A stretch of DNA of 64,000 nt, taken from NCBI GenBank assembly GCA_902800215.1, contig CADCDS010000006.1, positions 1-64,000 of the forward strand, written 5' to 3'. Positions within the stretch are counted from its first letter, which is position 1. Each line of letters opens with the position of its first letter. The translations under genes were made by a program, and so were the position numbers. Of this stretch, positions 37,371 to 44,980 are shown piece by piece. The notes below the pieces were generated by a model, which was not told the DNA's origin, made no database searches, and worked only from the letters and a program-made list of their open reading frames with translations. Origin of the DNA: an uncultured Bacteroidales bacterium. GTDB taxonomy: Bacteria > Bacteroidota > Bacteroidia > Bacteroidales > Paludibacteraceae.

Positions 37371-37698
37371 GCAGCAACTCATCAATGCGCTCCATCCGAT
37401 CGATGGTCTCGTCCAAATGGAAGACTATTTCCGGAATGATACGCAGTTGATGGCGCTCCAAGCTGCCAAGCTCACCGCGAAAACGGTGCGCATTCTCCTC
37501 AATAAGCGTCATCGTTTCTGCTACCTTGTTATGGGGGAAGATAGACAGATAAATATGCGCAATAGAGAGATCGGGCGAAACGCGCACCTCGCTTACGGAA
37601 ATCAATGTTCCTTGCAGCGTGCGCGCGTATCGCAATAGGATGTCGCTCATGTCTTTTTGTATCAGACGAGCGATCTTGTGTTGTCTAGTTGACTCCAT
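37363..37698 (-). CDS. rbfA: Ribosome-binding factor A
   Basis: A 111-residue 30S maturation and cold-adaptation factor. It has a KH-like fold with the usual start TRQHKIARLIQKDMSDILLRY, the middle segment LISVSEVRVSPDLSIAHIYLSIF and the end LRIIPEIVFHLDETIDRMERIDELL. The start codon overlaps the rpmH stop (TAATG), tying it to the L34 transcript. Confidence 0.94.
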   Translation of the reverse strand: MESTRQHKIARLIQKDMSDILLRYARTLQGTLISVSEVRVSPDLSIAHIYLSIFPHNKVAETMTLIEENAHRFRGELGSLERHQLRIIPEIVFHLDETIDRMERIDELLHG

Positions 37699-37856
37699 TA
37701 AAATTTGTGGCGACCTTCGTCAGCTACGGTCAGTTTCTTACGACCTTTAGCACGGCGTGCGGCCAATACGCGGCGACCGTTAGCGGTAGCCATTCTCTCC
37801 AAGAAGCCGTGTTTGTTACGACGCTTGCGTTGGGAAGGTTGGAATGTACGTTTCAT
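37698..37856 (-). CDS. rpmH: 50S ribosomal protein L34
   Basis: 52 residues beginning [20 protein letters not shown] and containing [19 protein letters not shown], the L34 signature. It has a short C-terminal extension [12 protein letters not shown] usual in Bacteroidetes. It heads an unusual operon (rbfA, lolC/E, lipoprotein, xerD, DUF5686) and not the rnpA-containing operon found in many bacteria; rnpA is not nearby. The leader between promoter and start is about 50 nt and holds a GTTCTC/GAGAAC hairpin (37874-37889). Confidence 0.96.
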   Translation of the reverse strand: MKRTFQPSQRKRRNKHGFLERMATANGRRVLAARRAKGRKKLTVADEGRHKF

Positions 37857-37913
37857 TGTCTTTAATTATTTAGGTTCTCTCACGAGAACGGGTTTATACG
37901 TCAAAAAAGCATG

Positions 37914-37945
37914 CAAAATTACAACATTTTTTTGAATTGACCAAA
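37914..37945 (-). promoter_or_regulatory. Promoter of the rpmH operon
   Basis: On the minus strand: TTTGGTCAATTC, 20-nt spacing, TAATTTTG. The stretch matches the tRNA-Phe promoter almost base for base, suggesting a shared growth-related promoter class. Confidence 0.85.
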
Positions 37946-37980
37946 TTTTTTCGCACTTTTTTTTACTTTTGAGTGCATTT

Positions 37981-38541
37981 TTAGTCAAAAACCTCCATTA
38001 AGACATCCAACGAACGGGGATTTTGCCACGTTTCGACATGTTCGTCGAAATATTTGCATAGTGCCTGCAGTTCTTTCTGACGCTCCGATCGGGTGGTGGG
38101 CATAGCCGGTTCGTGTTCCATCTTAAAACCTAATTTTTCCGCAAAATCGATGAGAAAAGAAAGATGGAAATTCTGCGGTTCGTCGGTCTGATCCAGTTCC
38201 TCTATTGCCTGTGCGATGAACTCATACATCGGTTCATCAGCCATCGGGTGCCGCAGTACATGATAGAGCACCTCACTCATAAAGAGCGCTATCGTGCGTT
38301 TGTACGGATCGGTGATAAGTGTCGTCGGCACATAGGCCAGTTGTGCCGTACGCACGGAATGTTCATCGGTCGTCAGTTGCACCACGGACAGCGGACTGTA
38401 TTTACCACTGGTGTTCTTGCGTCCGAGGCCGTACACCTTATAATTTACGCGCCCGCCTTCGCGTGTGTACGCGTGAAGCAGGTGCGCTTTGTCCGATTGC
38501 GGTTGTAGGCTTAAAACGATGGCATCAATGGTGACTAACAT
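37981..38541 (-). CDS. recO: DNA repair protein RecO
   Basis: 186 residues from the ATG at 38541 (MLVTIDAIVLSLQPQSDKAHLLHAYTREGG). The N-terminal OB-fold has the expected GRVNYKVYGLGRKN turn; the C-terminal helical part includes NFHLSFLIDFAEKLGF. It is shorter than typical RecO (about 240) and no zinc-binding Cys cluster is visible, as in other Bacteroidetes RecO proteins I know of. It overlaps the upstream metallophosphoesterase by 17 bp and is the last gene before the rpmH promoter. Confidence 0.88.
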   Translation of the reverse strand: MLVTIDAIVLSLQPQSDKAHLLHAYTREGGRVNYKVYGLGRKNTSGKYSPLSVVQLTTDEHSVRTAQLAYVPTTLITDPYKRTIALFMSEVLYHVLRHPMADEPMYEFIAQAIEELDQTDEPQNFHLSFLIDFAEKLGFKMEHEPAMPTTRSERQKELQALCKYFDEHVETWQNPRSLDVLMEVFD

Positions 38542-39475
38542 ACGTGCTGTCAATGAGAACACCGTCACTCAGACGATAGGTCTTGAATTCCATCTGAGGT
38601 TCCTTACCCGGTATCAGCGGGTGGGGGATAGAGATGACGGAATAGACGGGGATGGTGTCTGATGCCTGTGCGGTCAAACCCTTATGTTGCGCTTTGGTCT
38701 TACCGGCGGTGTTCAGTACCACAAACGGCATCTCACGCATGTAACTATGGTCATGGCCGGCAATCACCAAATCGGCATCGCCCAGCGCATTGCGGAAGGT
38801 GCAATAGATAAGCGGATTATGCCTGCCTTTGGCAGCGGTTACTACGGGATGATGCATCAGTACCACCACATAACGGTCACCGGCATTGTTCATCGTCTTC
38901 CGCAGCCACGTCAGCGTACGCGTCAGATGAACGATACGCCACAAGGGGTTCGTATCGATAGAGATCAGCCGAACCTGCGGTAGATCGACATAATAGGTGG
39001 CACCAGGCACTCCTTCCGGTCCGTTCTTCGGATAACGGAACGCGTAGTTCCATACGTCTGAGCAGGATTTGAACAGACCTTTGGTGTACTCGTGATTACC
39101 GGGCGTAGCAATGACCGGTAAACCGCATAAGCGGCTGGGAAGCCATTCCTGCAGCAGTAACTGGTAGTAGAAGTTCTGGCCTCTTTCCATCCAGTCACCC
39201 GTCTGCACGATGACATCGGCTTCCGGCACCCGTGCTGCCAGACGGTTGTAGTCGGTATGCGTCAGCCGGTTGTGGATATCACCCAGCACCAGCATATCAA
39301 AACTGGCCGGTGTCTTGTCTTTCTCAAAAGAAGGGAAGACATAGTTATGAATAGCGCCTTCCCATTTGGGCTCAGGCGGCATATCGAACCATGCATGCCA
39401 GCGGACAGCGAAGAGAATCGCAATGCCCGCCAGCAGGATGGTTACAAAGATATATCTTTTCTTTAATCGACGCAT
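38525..39475 (-). CDS. Membrane-anchored calcineurin-like metallophosphoesterase
   Basis: 316 residues with one N-terminal transmembrane helix (YIFVTILLAGIAILFAVRW). Metal-binding motifs of the calcineurin fold: LVLGDIHNR, QTGDWMERG, ATPGNHEY, LMHHPVV, IAGHDHSY. The catalytic domain faces the periplasm. The start overlaps the DUF3127 stop (TGATG). The substrate cannot be read from sequence; related proteins act on phosphoesters, UDP-sugars or lipid intermediates. Confidence 0.88.
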   Translation of the reverse strand: MRRLKKRYIFVTILLAGIAILFAVRWHAWFDMPPEPKWEGAIHNYVFPSFEKDKTPASFDMLVLGDIHNRLTHTDYNRLAARVPEADVIVQTGDWMERGQNFYYQLLLQEWLPSRLCGLPVIATPGNHEYTKGLFKSCSDVWNYAFRYPKNGPEGVPGATYYVDLPQVRLISIDTNPLWRIVHLTRTLTWLRKTMNNAGDRYVVVLMHHPVVTAAKGRHNPLIYCTFRNALGDADLVIAGHDHSYMREMPFVVLNTAGKTKAQHKGLTAQASDTIPVYSVISIPHPLIPGKEPQMEFKTYRLSDGVLIDSTYVSHH

Positions 39476-39897
39476 CAGAACGGCAGATCACTCGTGCCGT
39501 CACCGGCCGAAGCGTCAAACGGATCTACATTGACCGGAGCTTCTGCAGGCGCAGCAGCCGGTTGAGCCGGAGCAGCAGCCACAGGAGCAGCAGCCGGTGC
39601 TACAGGTGCAGCGGCACCTTGCGTTACGTCGCCTTGTACGATGCGGTACGCACGGATAGAGGTGTACCAACGACCGTTGAACTCACGGCTCTCGATATCG
39701 AAACTAACCGTTACCAACTGGTCAATTGCACAGGGGTTCATACGGATACGGTCCTCGCCGAACACCTCGAAATGCACTTTACGGGGATATTGGTCCAATG
39801 TCTCCAATACGTACGGCTGTACCTTCCACGGATTACCGTTACGGCCTACACCTTCCTGGATAGGCAGTACTTGTATGATTTTTCCTACTACTTCCAT
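39475..39897 (-). CDS. DUF3127 protein with SSB-like C-terminal tip
   Basis: 140 residues. The first 90 form the DUF3127 domain (MEVVGKIIQVLPIQEG to YTSIRAYRIVQ), which looks like a small OB-fold. A Pro/Ala-rich linker (AAAPVAPAAAPVAAAP) follows, and the protein ends GTSDLPF. The layout OB-fold, flexible linker, acidic/hydrophobic tip ending PF mirrors single-stranded DNA binding protein. It is 3 bp downstream of pgk and overlaps the metallophosphoesterase start by one codon. A role in DNA metabolism is plausible given recO two genes later but is inference. Confidence 0.8.
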   Translation of the reverse strand: MEVVGKIIQVLPIQEGVGRNGNPWKVQPYVLETLDQYPRKVHFEVFGEDRIRMNPCAIDQLVTVSFDIESREFNGRWYTSIRAYRIVQGDVTQGAAAPVAPAAAPVAAAPAQPAAAPAEAPVNVDPFDASAGDGTSDLPF

Positions 39898-39900
39898 GAC

Positions 39901-41151
39901 TTATTCTCCTTTAATAGCTGCAACACCCGGGAGCACTTTGCCTTCGATTGCTTCGAGAAGAGCACCGCCACCGGTAGAGATATACGATACTTGGTCTGCC
40001 AGACCGAACTTGTTCACGCATGCTACGGAGTCACCACCGCCGATGAGCGAGAATGCACCGTTCTTGGTAGCCTCTGCAATAGCCAAACCGATGGCACGGC
40101 TTCCGTCGCAGAAGTTATCGAACTCAAACACACCTGCAGGACCGTTCCAGAGGATCGTCTTGGCGCCTTTGATAGCAGCAGCGAAGTTCTTCTGTGCCTC
40201 AGGACCTGCATCCAGTCCTTCCCAACCCTCAGGAATAGCGTTAGACGGGAAGATCTTCTTGTTCGCGTCATTGCTGAAACTGTCAGCGCAGATAGCATCC
40301 GGAGCCAGAACGAGTTCAACACCATTCTTCTTTGCCAACTCCTCAACGCCAAGTGCTACATCCAGTTTGTCCAACTCAACGATCGAGTTACCGATCTCAC
40401 CGCCGTGTGCTTTCGCAAACGTATAGGTCATACCGCCGCAAAGAATCAGTTTATCTACCTTACCCAGCAGGTTCTCGATGATACCGATCTTGGAGCTTAC
40501 TTTCGAACCACCCATGATGGCAACGAAAGGACGTTTGATGTCGCCCAGCACAGCGTCCACAGCTGCAACCTCTTTCTCCATCAGGAAACCGAGCATCTTG
40601 TTATCAGCATCGAAATAGTCTGCGATGACAGCGGTAGAAGCATGTTTGCGGTGCGCCGTACCGAAGGCGTCCATGACGTAGCAGTCAGCGTAGCTTGCCA
40701 AAACCTTTGCGAACTCTTTCTGACGCGCCTTCATCTCTTTCTTAGCCGGTTCGTAAGCCGGATCTTCTTTCTCGATACCTACCGGTTTACCTTCCTCTTC
40801 CGGATAGAAACGGAGGTTCTCCAGCATCAGTACCTCACCCGGTTTGAGAGCAGCAGCCTTGTCCTGTGCCTTTGCGCAGTCTTCAGCGAATTGAACCGGA
40901 CGACCCAGTGCAGCAGCAACAGCGTCTACGATCTGACTGAGGCTATACTTGGCAGCCACTTTACCTTTCGGTTTACCCATGTGGCTCATGATGATGAGCG
41001 CACCGCCCTCATCAAGGATGTGTTTGAGTGTCGGCAGTGCACCGCGAATACGGGTGTCGTCTGTGATCTTACCATTCTCATCCAGAGGTACGTTGAAATC
41101 TACACGTACGATCGCCTTCTTACCGGCGAATTTGTAATCTTTGATAGTCAT
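39901..41151 (-). CDS. pgk: Phosphoglycerate kinase
   Basis: A 416-residue cytoplasmic glycolytic kinase (1,3-bisphosphoglycerate + ADP to 3-phosphoglycerate + ATP). Diagnostic segments: [20 protein letters not shown], the [10 protein letters not shown] loop, [16 protein letters not shown], the hinge, and the C-terminal nucleotide site [12 protein letters not shown] and [18 protein letters not shown]. Full length. The 66-bp spacer upstream is an ACGTCATAACG stutter array, so it is probably transcribed with the DUF6242 lipoprotein gene. A 594-codon antisense ORF over it is a codon-bias artefact. Confidence 0.97.
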   Translation of the reverse strand: MTIKDYKFAGKKAIVRVDFNVPLDENGKITDDTRIRGALPTLKHILDEGGALIIMSHMGKPKGKVAAKYSLSQIVDAVAAALGRPVQFAEDCAKAQDKAAALKPGEVLMLENLRFYPEEEGKPVGIEKEDPAYEPAKKEMKARQKEFAKVLASYADCYVMDAFGTAHRKHASTAVIADYFDADNKMLGFLMEKEVAAVDAVLGDIKRPFVAIMGGSKVSSKIGIIENLLGKVDKLILCGGMTYTFAKAHGGEIGNSIVELDKLDVALGVEELAKKNGVELVLAPDAICADSFSNDANKKIFPSNAIPEGWEGLDAGPEAQKNFAAAIKGAKTILWNGPAGVFEFDNFCDGSRAIGLAIAEATKNGAFSLIGGGDSVACVNKFGLADQVSYISTGGGALLEAIEGKVLPGVAAIKGE

Positions 41152-41217
41152 AATTGTAATATTTTAGTTTGTTAGTTAATTTCGTCATTACGTCATAACG
41201 TCATGTCGTCATAACGA
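41152..41217 (-). repeat. Intercistronic stutter array, TTATGACG words
   Basis: The spacer begins at the TAA stop of the DUF6242 gene (minus strand) with TAATCGTTATGACGACATGACG and continues with GTTATGACGTAATGACG. An AT-rich stretch then leads to pgk. No promoter box is seen. Confidence 0.85.
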
Positions 41218-42555
41218 TTATTTTTCCCAATCTATACTGTTCAGCCGACCTTTGTACACATCGCTGTAGGTGGTATGTTGGTCTTGCCCGCCAAACAGAT
41301 AAATCGTATTATTACGCACGATGGCGTTCTGTTTCTGCCGTGCCTGATACACTTCCGGCAGTTGGTTCTTGGACGTGTCAGCCTGTGTCCAGGTGATACC
41401 CTCATCTTCGGAGATAAGGATATCGCGACCGAAATACTGCATCTTCTCATCCACACCGCCGAACATCATCAGTGCCTCGTTGTATTCGATGACCGAGATA
41501 CCGGTGAGGCTGGTGAACGACGGACGATCGATGGAGAACTCCTCCAGACGATAACTGCCGTTCGGCAAGGGATGGGTAGAGTATTCGATATTCCAACGGG
41601 TGTTAAGACTTTGACCGTTCTCAGCAAAACCGCCGATGATCATCGCCCGTTCCCGCATACTGGCGCTATGGAAGGTGACGGCTGCAAAGTCACTGATCGG
41701 AAAATCACCTTCCGGTTGCAGTCCGCTCAGCTGAATATCGTTTCCGTCAAACGTGGCTAACTCATAGCCGCTACCGTTATCGACCAGTGCCCAGACAAGA
41801 TCGTTCCAATAGAGCAGCATCGTGATCACCGGAGCAGAGACAGTGTGACCTGTCCAATGAAGGATATCCGTGGAGGTATAGATGATGTTTCCTTGTCCGT
41901 AATATAACGTACTACCGTCACTGATAATCTGACGCACACGGGTACCGTCGGGCAGACCTTGCAGCTCACCCACCGCGGTCCAATGGGCACCGTCCGCCGA
42001 ACGGAAAGCCGCTTCCTCCCAACCGTTTGAACCGATCAGCACGAAGTCATTGCCCATTTCAACCACTTTCTGCTCACTATCACCGGCATCATAGACCGCG
42101 TCGGTCAGTTGTGTCCAGGTGAACAGATCCGGATCCACCTGGTGTACGGTCGGACAAATCTCGTACACCTTCATGGTTGACTGATCTGCCGATTTGATGG
42201 TGAGGTAGATCGGTTGCTTGTTGAAGTTCAGCGTGTCGTAACCGGTTAACGAAACGACGGTGTCCGGAAACGTGAGAAAGGCTGCACCCGGCGTAGCGGC
42301 AAACACGAAACGCGGCACAACACTGTCCAGCCGTGTACCGTAGAGCATGGAGTCTTTGTTCCAAACCAAACCCGTGTCGATTCGCTCTTCTACAGTGAAC
42401 ACCGCTGCGGCTAAACCCGGCATGGAGTCGTTCTTCGCAAACGAGAAAGCCGATAACTTGGCCGTCGATGATGCTACCGTAGTAGTGGTCCTGGACTCAC
42501 ATCCCCACCAAAAAAGCGGTATAAACAGCAATATTATGTAAAAATATTTGCGCAT
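41218..42555 (-). CDS. DUF6242-type lipoprotein with kelch/beta-propeller-like body
   Basis: 445 residues. Lipoprotein signal with Cys in FWWGCESR. The N-terminal domain (about 30-140) has FSFAKNDSMPGLAAAVFTVEE and the ordered STMKVYEICPTVHQVDPDLFTW linker. The rest has propeller-like repeats with AAFRSADGAHWTAVG, IIGGFAENGQ, MMFGGVDEKMQ and YLFGGQDQHTTYSDVYKG. This matches the DUF6242 family of Bacteroidales surface lipoproteins as I remember it. Function unknown, perhaps binding. Divergent from the 5-formyl-THF cyclo-ligase gene; the only -7-like box is shared in the palindrome 42571-42592. Confidence 0.75.
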   Translation of the reverse strand: MRKYFYIILLFIPLFWWGCESRTTTTVASSTAKLSAFSFAKNDSMPGLAAAVFTVEERIDTGLVWNKDSMLYGTRLDSVVPRFVFAATPGAAFLTFPDTVVSLTGYDTLNFNKQPIYLTIKSADQSTMKVYEICPTVHQVDPDLFTWTQLTDAVYDAGDSEQKVVEMGNDFVLIGSNGWEEAAFRSADGAHWTAVGELQGLPDGTRVRQIISDGSTLYYGQGNIIYTSTDILHWTGHTVSAPVITMLLYWNDLVWALVDNGSGYELATFDGNDIQLSGLQPEGDFPISDFAAVTFHSASMRERAMIIGGFAENGQSLNTRWNIEYSTHPLPNGSYRLEEFSIDRPSFTSLTGISVIEYNEALMMFGGVDEKMQYFGRDILISEDEGITWTQADTSKNQLPEVYQARQKQNAIVRNNTIYLFGGQDQHTTYSDVYKGRLNSIDWEK

Positions 42556-42592
42556 TTCAATTTTTTTTTGTACCTTTGCAGCCGCAAAGGTA
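42547..42592. promoter_or_regulatory. Promoter with palindromic -7 box between DUF6242 and fthC genes
   Basis: Plus strand: TTTG 42547-42550, 20 nt, TACCTTTG 42571-42578. The box is part of a perfect palindrome TACCTTTGC (42571-42579) / GCAAAGGTA (42584-42592) with a 4-nt loop. The inverted copy offers a TACCTTTG box for the minus-strand gene, though without a well-spaced -33 box. Confidence 0.78.
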
Positions 42593-42607
42593 AAATGATG
42601 AAAAACT

Positions 42608-43213
42608 ATGTTATTTCAAGCTCAATTTCATGACATAAGGATGTTAATCCCTTGGATCCGGATCCGTCGTGAGCAGCGTGCTCTCCGTTCTATTGCGGAG
42701 CAGCGTCGCCGTATCATGACGCCGGAAGAGGTAGCCGAGCAGTCGGGCAAGATCATCGCGCAATTGGAGCGCATGTCCATGTTCCGGGATGCCAAAACCG
42801 TTCTCCTCTATTACCCTATCCATAATGAGGTGGACTTGCGTCCATTGCTCACCAAGTACAGGGGTCAAAAAACATTCTTATTCCCTGTCACCCATCGTCA
42901 CTCGATGGAGATCCGTCCCTATGACGGAGAGGATATGATGCGTAAAGGTCGCATGGGTGTTCCTGAACCTCAGACGGAGACCTGGAATGGTTCGGTCGAT
43001 CTGATCATCGTTCCCGGTGTCGTCTTTGACCAGCATTGTCACCGTATCGGTAGAGGTGGTGGATACTACGATAAGTATCTGCGCATGCATCATCTTCACG
43101 CGAAGAAGATCGGCGTTTGCTATTCCTTCCAACTCAAGAAACACACGATTCCTCATATGTGGTTAGACCACAAGATGGATCGCGTTGTTACCCCTCAGCA
43201 GACCATTGGATAG
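42608..43213 (+). CDS. 5-formyltetrahydrofolate cyclo-ligase family protein
   Basis: A 201-residue folate enzyme converting 5-formyl-THF to 5,10-methenyl-THF with ATP. Family landmarks: KTVLLYYPIHNEVDLRPLL, LFPVTHRHSMEIRPY, MGVPEP, VDLIIVPGVVFDQHCHRIGRGGGYYDKYL (split here by the conserved Gly-rich RGGGYYD). ATG 42608 is used as start; residue 12 (MLIPWIRIRREQR) may be the true start since the family normally begins at the basic helix. Its stop lies inside a perfect hairpin, and the gene converges on the next one with a 26-bp overlap. Confidence 0.92.
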   Translation: MLFQAQFHDIRMLIPWIRIRREQRALRSIAEQRRRIMTPEEVAEQSGKIIAQLERMSMFRDAKTVLLYYPIHNEVDLRPLLTKYRGQKTFLFPVTHRHSMEIRPYDGEDMMRKGRMGVPEPQTETWNGSVDLIIVPGVVFDQHCHRIGRGGGYYDKYLRMHHLHAKKIGVCYSFQLKKHTIPHMWLDHKMDRVVTPQQTIG

Positions 43214-43955
43214 TCGGTTGACTATCCTTGATGCGCTTCAGCTCACGGTCGCCATCGGCCGTGAGTTTCTTTTCGCCCTTCCGGTAATAATAGATGACGC
43301 CGTACATCTGACATTTCATCATACGTGCGTACGGGTACTCATCTTTATAATAGTCCTCAATACGGTTCCACAAATCAAGGATGATCGCGTCTGCCTGTGC
43401 ACGCAGCGGCTCGAGGTCACCGTGTACGCGTTCCGTGTTCTGCACATGGAAGGTATGCTGGCGCTGATGCTCGCAGAAGATGTCATAATGCACCTTCACC
43501 TTGTTGATTGCCGGGTTATAGATCGGGAATCCACCATTGGCCATTCGTTTCTGCTCCCCGTCGATGATCTTCTTTCCCCATTCCAGGATATACTCCTCCT
43601 GCGACAGATCCGGCACAACGTTCTCATGGGGATCCAGACCGTAAAGCAGTTTCTGTTCCTTCTTGATCTCCCCACGGATCACCGCCAGATTCAGCACCTG
43701 GATGAAATGGGAGATATACATTCGTGCGTTCTGCACGATATGACGGTACTGCTTGTTGGCTTTGACGGAAGAGGTGTAGTTGTCCTTGGACATCATCACG
43801 GCGTTCTCAAACGGGATGAGGAAACGCTGTGCCTCACTCATCACTTTGTACGGAAGAACCTGCTCGGTATAATCCGCGCTCTGTGCACGCTGAACCGCTG
43901 TCTGTAACGCATGCAGGCGTGCTAAGTCTGTGTTGGGAAGTCTTCTGTAGGGCAT
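43188..43955 (-). CDS. Conserved-looking hypothetical protein
   Basis: 255 residues, no signal peptide, mostly helical. Segments of note: FLIPFENAVMMSKDNYTSSVKANKQYRHIVQNARMYISHFIQV (helical pair), YDIFCEHQRQHTFHV, and a charged C-terminal helix IYYYRKGEKKLTADGDRELKRI. I do not recognise a family. It is the last gene after ddl and the polyprenyl synthase, separated from the latter by a TTAGCC stutter array, and it overlaps the convergent cyclo-ligase gene by 26 bp. Confidence 0.7.
   Translation of the reverse strand: MPYRRLPNTDLARLHALQTAVQRAQSADYTEQVLPYKVMSEAQRFLIPFENAVMMSKDNYTSSVKANKQYRHIVQNARMYISHFIQVLNLAVIRGEIKKEQKLLYGLDPHENVVPDLSQEEYILEWGKKIIDGEQKRMANGGFPIYNPAINKVKVHYDIFCEHQRQHTFHVQNTERVHGDLEPLRAQADAIILDLWNRIEDYYKDEYPYARMMKCQMYGVIYYYRKGEKKLTADGDRELKRIKDSQPTIQWSAEG
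43208..43227. other. Perfect hairpin covering the fthC stop codon
   Basis: GGATAGTC (43208-43215) / GACTATCC (43220-43227), loop GGTT. The TAG stop of the cyclo-ligase is within the left arm. There is no T-run directly after it on either strand. Confidence 0.75.
43242..43274 (+). terminator. Intrinsic terminator of fthC embedded in the convergent gene
   Basis: CTCACGG (43242-43248) / CCGTGAG (43259-43265) followed by TTTCTTTTC. It lies 29 bp past the fthC stop, inside the coding region of the convergent unknown gene. Confidence 0.72.
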
Positions 43956-44016
43956 ATATTTACTTTAGCTTTTGGCTATTGGCTATTAGCTAACGGCTAA
44001 CGGCTAACAGCTAATG
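43956..44016 (-). repeat. Intercistronic stutter array, AGCCGTTAGCC words
   Basis: Starts at the TAA stop of the polyprenyl synthase gene (minus strand), TAACATTAGCTGTTAGCCG, and continues GTTAGCCGTTAGCTAATAGCC and GCCAATAGCCAAAAGC up to near the next start. Confidence 0.9.
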
Positions 44017-44979
44017 TTAATTCTTGCGGTTTACTAATTGTTCTGCCATCACACGCAAACGCTCGGTTGCTTCATTCTGCGGCAGTTTATCGAGTTGCGC
44101 CAGCGCCAGCGCCATCTCTTGCTCCATGATTACCTCGCAGGCTTCACGAACGCTGAGACGGTTGTAGATCTTCGTCACGGCAGCAATCTTCTCCTCTTTC
44201 TTCTCCGTGTCCATTAACCACTGCAGCAACTCGGCTTTCGTCTCCGCGTCAGCGGTCTCCAGTGCGGTGATCAGCAGCGCCGTCTTCTTGTTGGCACAGA
44301 TGTCCCCACCGATCGCCTTTCCGAAGGTCTTGGGATCACCGTACACATCGAGGATATCATCCTGGATCTGGAATGCCAAACCGATATGCAGACCGTACTG
44401 GTACAGTGCCTCTTGTTGCACACTCGTCGCGCCGGCAATATAGCCTCCGATACGCATCGCGTTCGCCAACAGCACCGAGGTCTTGAGCTCGATCATCTTC
44501 ATATAATCATCCACCGTCACTTGACTCATATGCTCAAAATCCACATCCATCTGCTGGCCTTCGCAGATACCCGTCGCCATCTCGTTGAACCAGTTCAGTA
44601 CCTGCGGCAGTTTCGGTGCCGGCACCTTGGCTAATAACTTATACGCCTCGATCAACATCTGGTCACCGGACAAGATCGCCGTGTTGTCGTTCCATTTGAC
44701 ATGCACCGTCTCCCGACCTCTACGCACCGTCGCACGGTCCATGACATCGTCGTGCATCAGCGTGAAGTTATGGAATACCTCCAATGCCAACGCTGCCGGC
44801 AGCACGTCATCCATCGAGTTGATTAACCCTCCGTTGGTGATACACTCAGCGGCGATCAGCGCCAAAGTCGGGCGAACACGTTTGCCACCCGAAGCTAGCG
44901 TGTATGCGATCGGTTCATACAAACCCTTCGGCTCCTTGTTCCAATCCAGCCGCGCTATTTCTTTGTTAATATCGATCAT
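44017..44979 (-). CDS. Polyprenyl (trans-isoprenyl) diphosphate synthase
   Basis: 320 residues from ATG 44979 (MIDINKEIARLDWNKEPKG). Class I isoprenyl synthase: first Asp-rich motif LMHDDVMDRATVRRG, second motif QIQDDILDVYGDP, plus SGGKRVRPTL for isopentenyl diphosphate binding. It makes farnesyl, geranylgeranyl or longer diphosphate for quinones or cell-wall lipid carrier; the small residues ahead of the first motif (NFTLMHDD) do not settle the chain length. It begins 1 bp past the ddl stop, so it is coupled to peptidoglycan precursor synthesis. Confidence 0.93.
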   Translation of the reverse strand: MIDINKEIARLDWNKEPKGLYEPIAYTLASGGKRVRPTLALIAAECITNGGLINSMDDVLPAALALEVFHNFTLMHDDVMDRATVRRGRETVHVKWNDNTAILSGDQMLIEAYKLLAKVPAPKLPQVLNWFNEMATGICEGQQMDVDFEHMSQVTVDDYMKMIELKTSVLLANAMRIGGYIAGATSVQQEALYQYGLHIGLAFQIQDDILDVYGDPKTFGKAIGGDICANKKTALLITALETADAETKAELLQWLMDTEKKEEKIAAVTKIYNRLSVREACEVIMEQEMALALAQLDKLPQNEATERLRVMAEQLVNRKN

Positions 44980-44980
44980 A

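Noticed and set aside
37861-37900. Hairpin GTTCTC/GAGAAC in the rpmH leader as a terminator or riboswitch
   Set aside because: A 6-bp stem without a T-run; mentioned in the rpmH entry but not enough for a regulatory call.
39391-41175. 594-codon plus-strand ORF opposite pgk and the DUF3127 gene
   Set aside because: It is antisense to two clear genes, lacks any family-like segment, and has Cys/Arg/Thr-rich composition expected of an antisense frame of a highly biased gene such as pgk.
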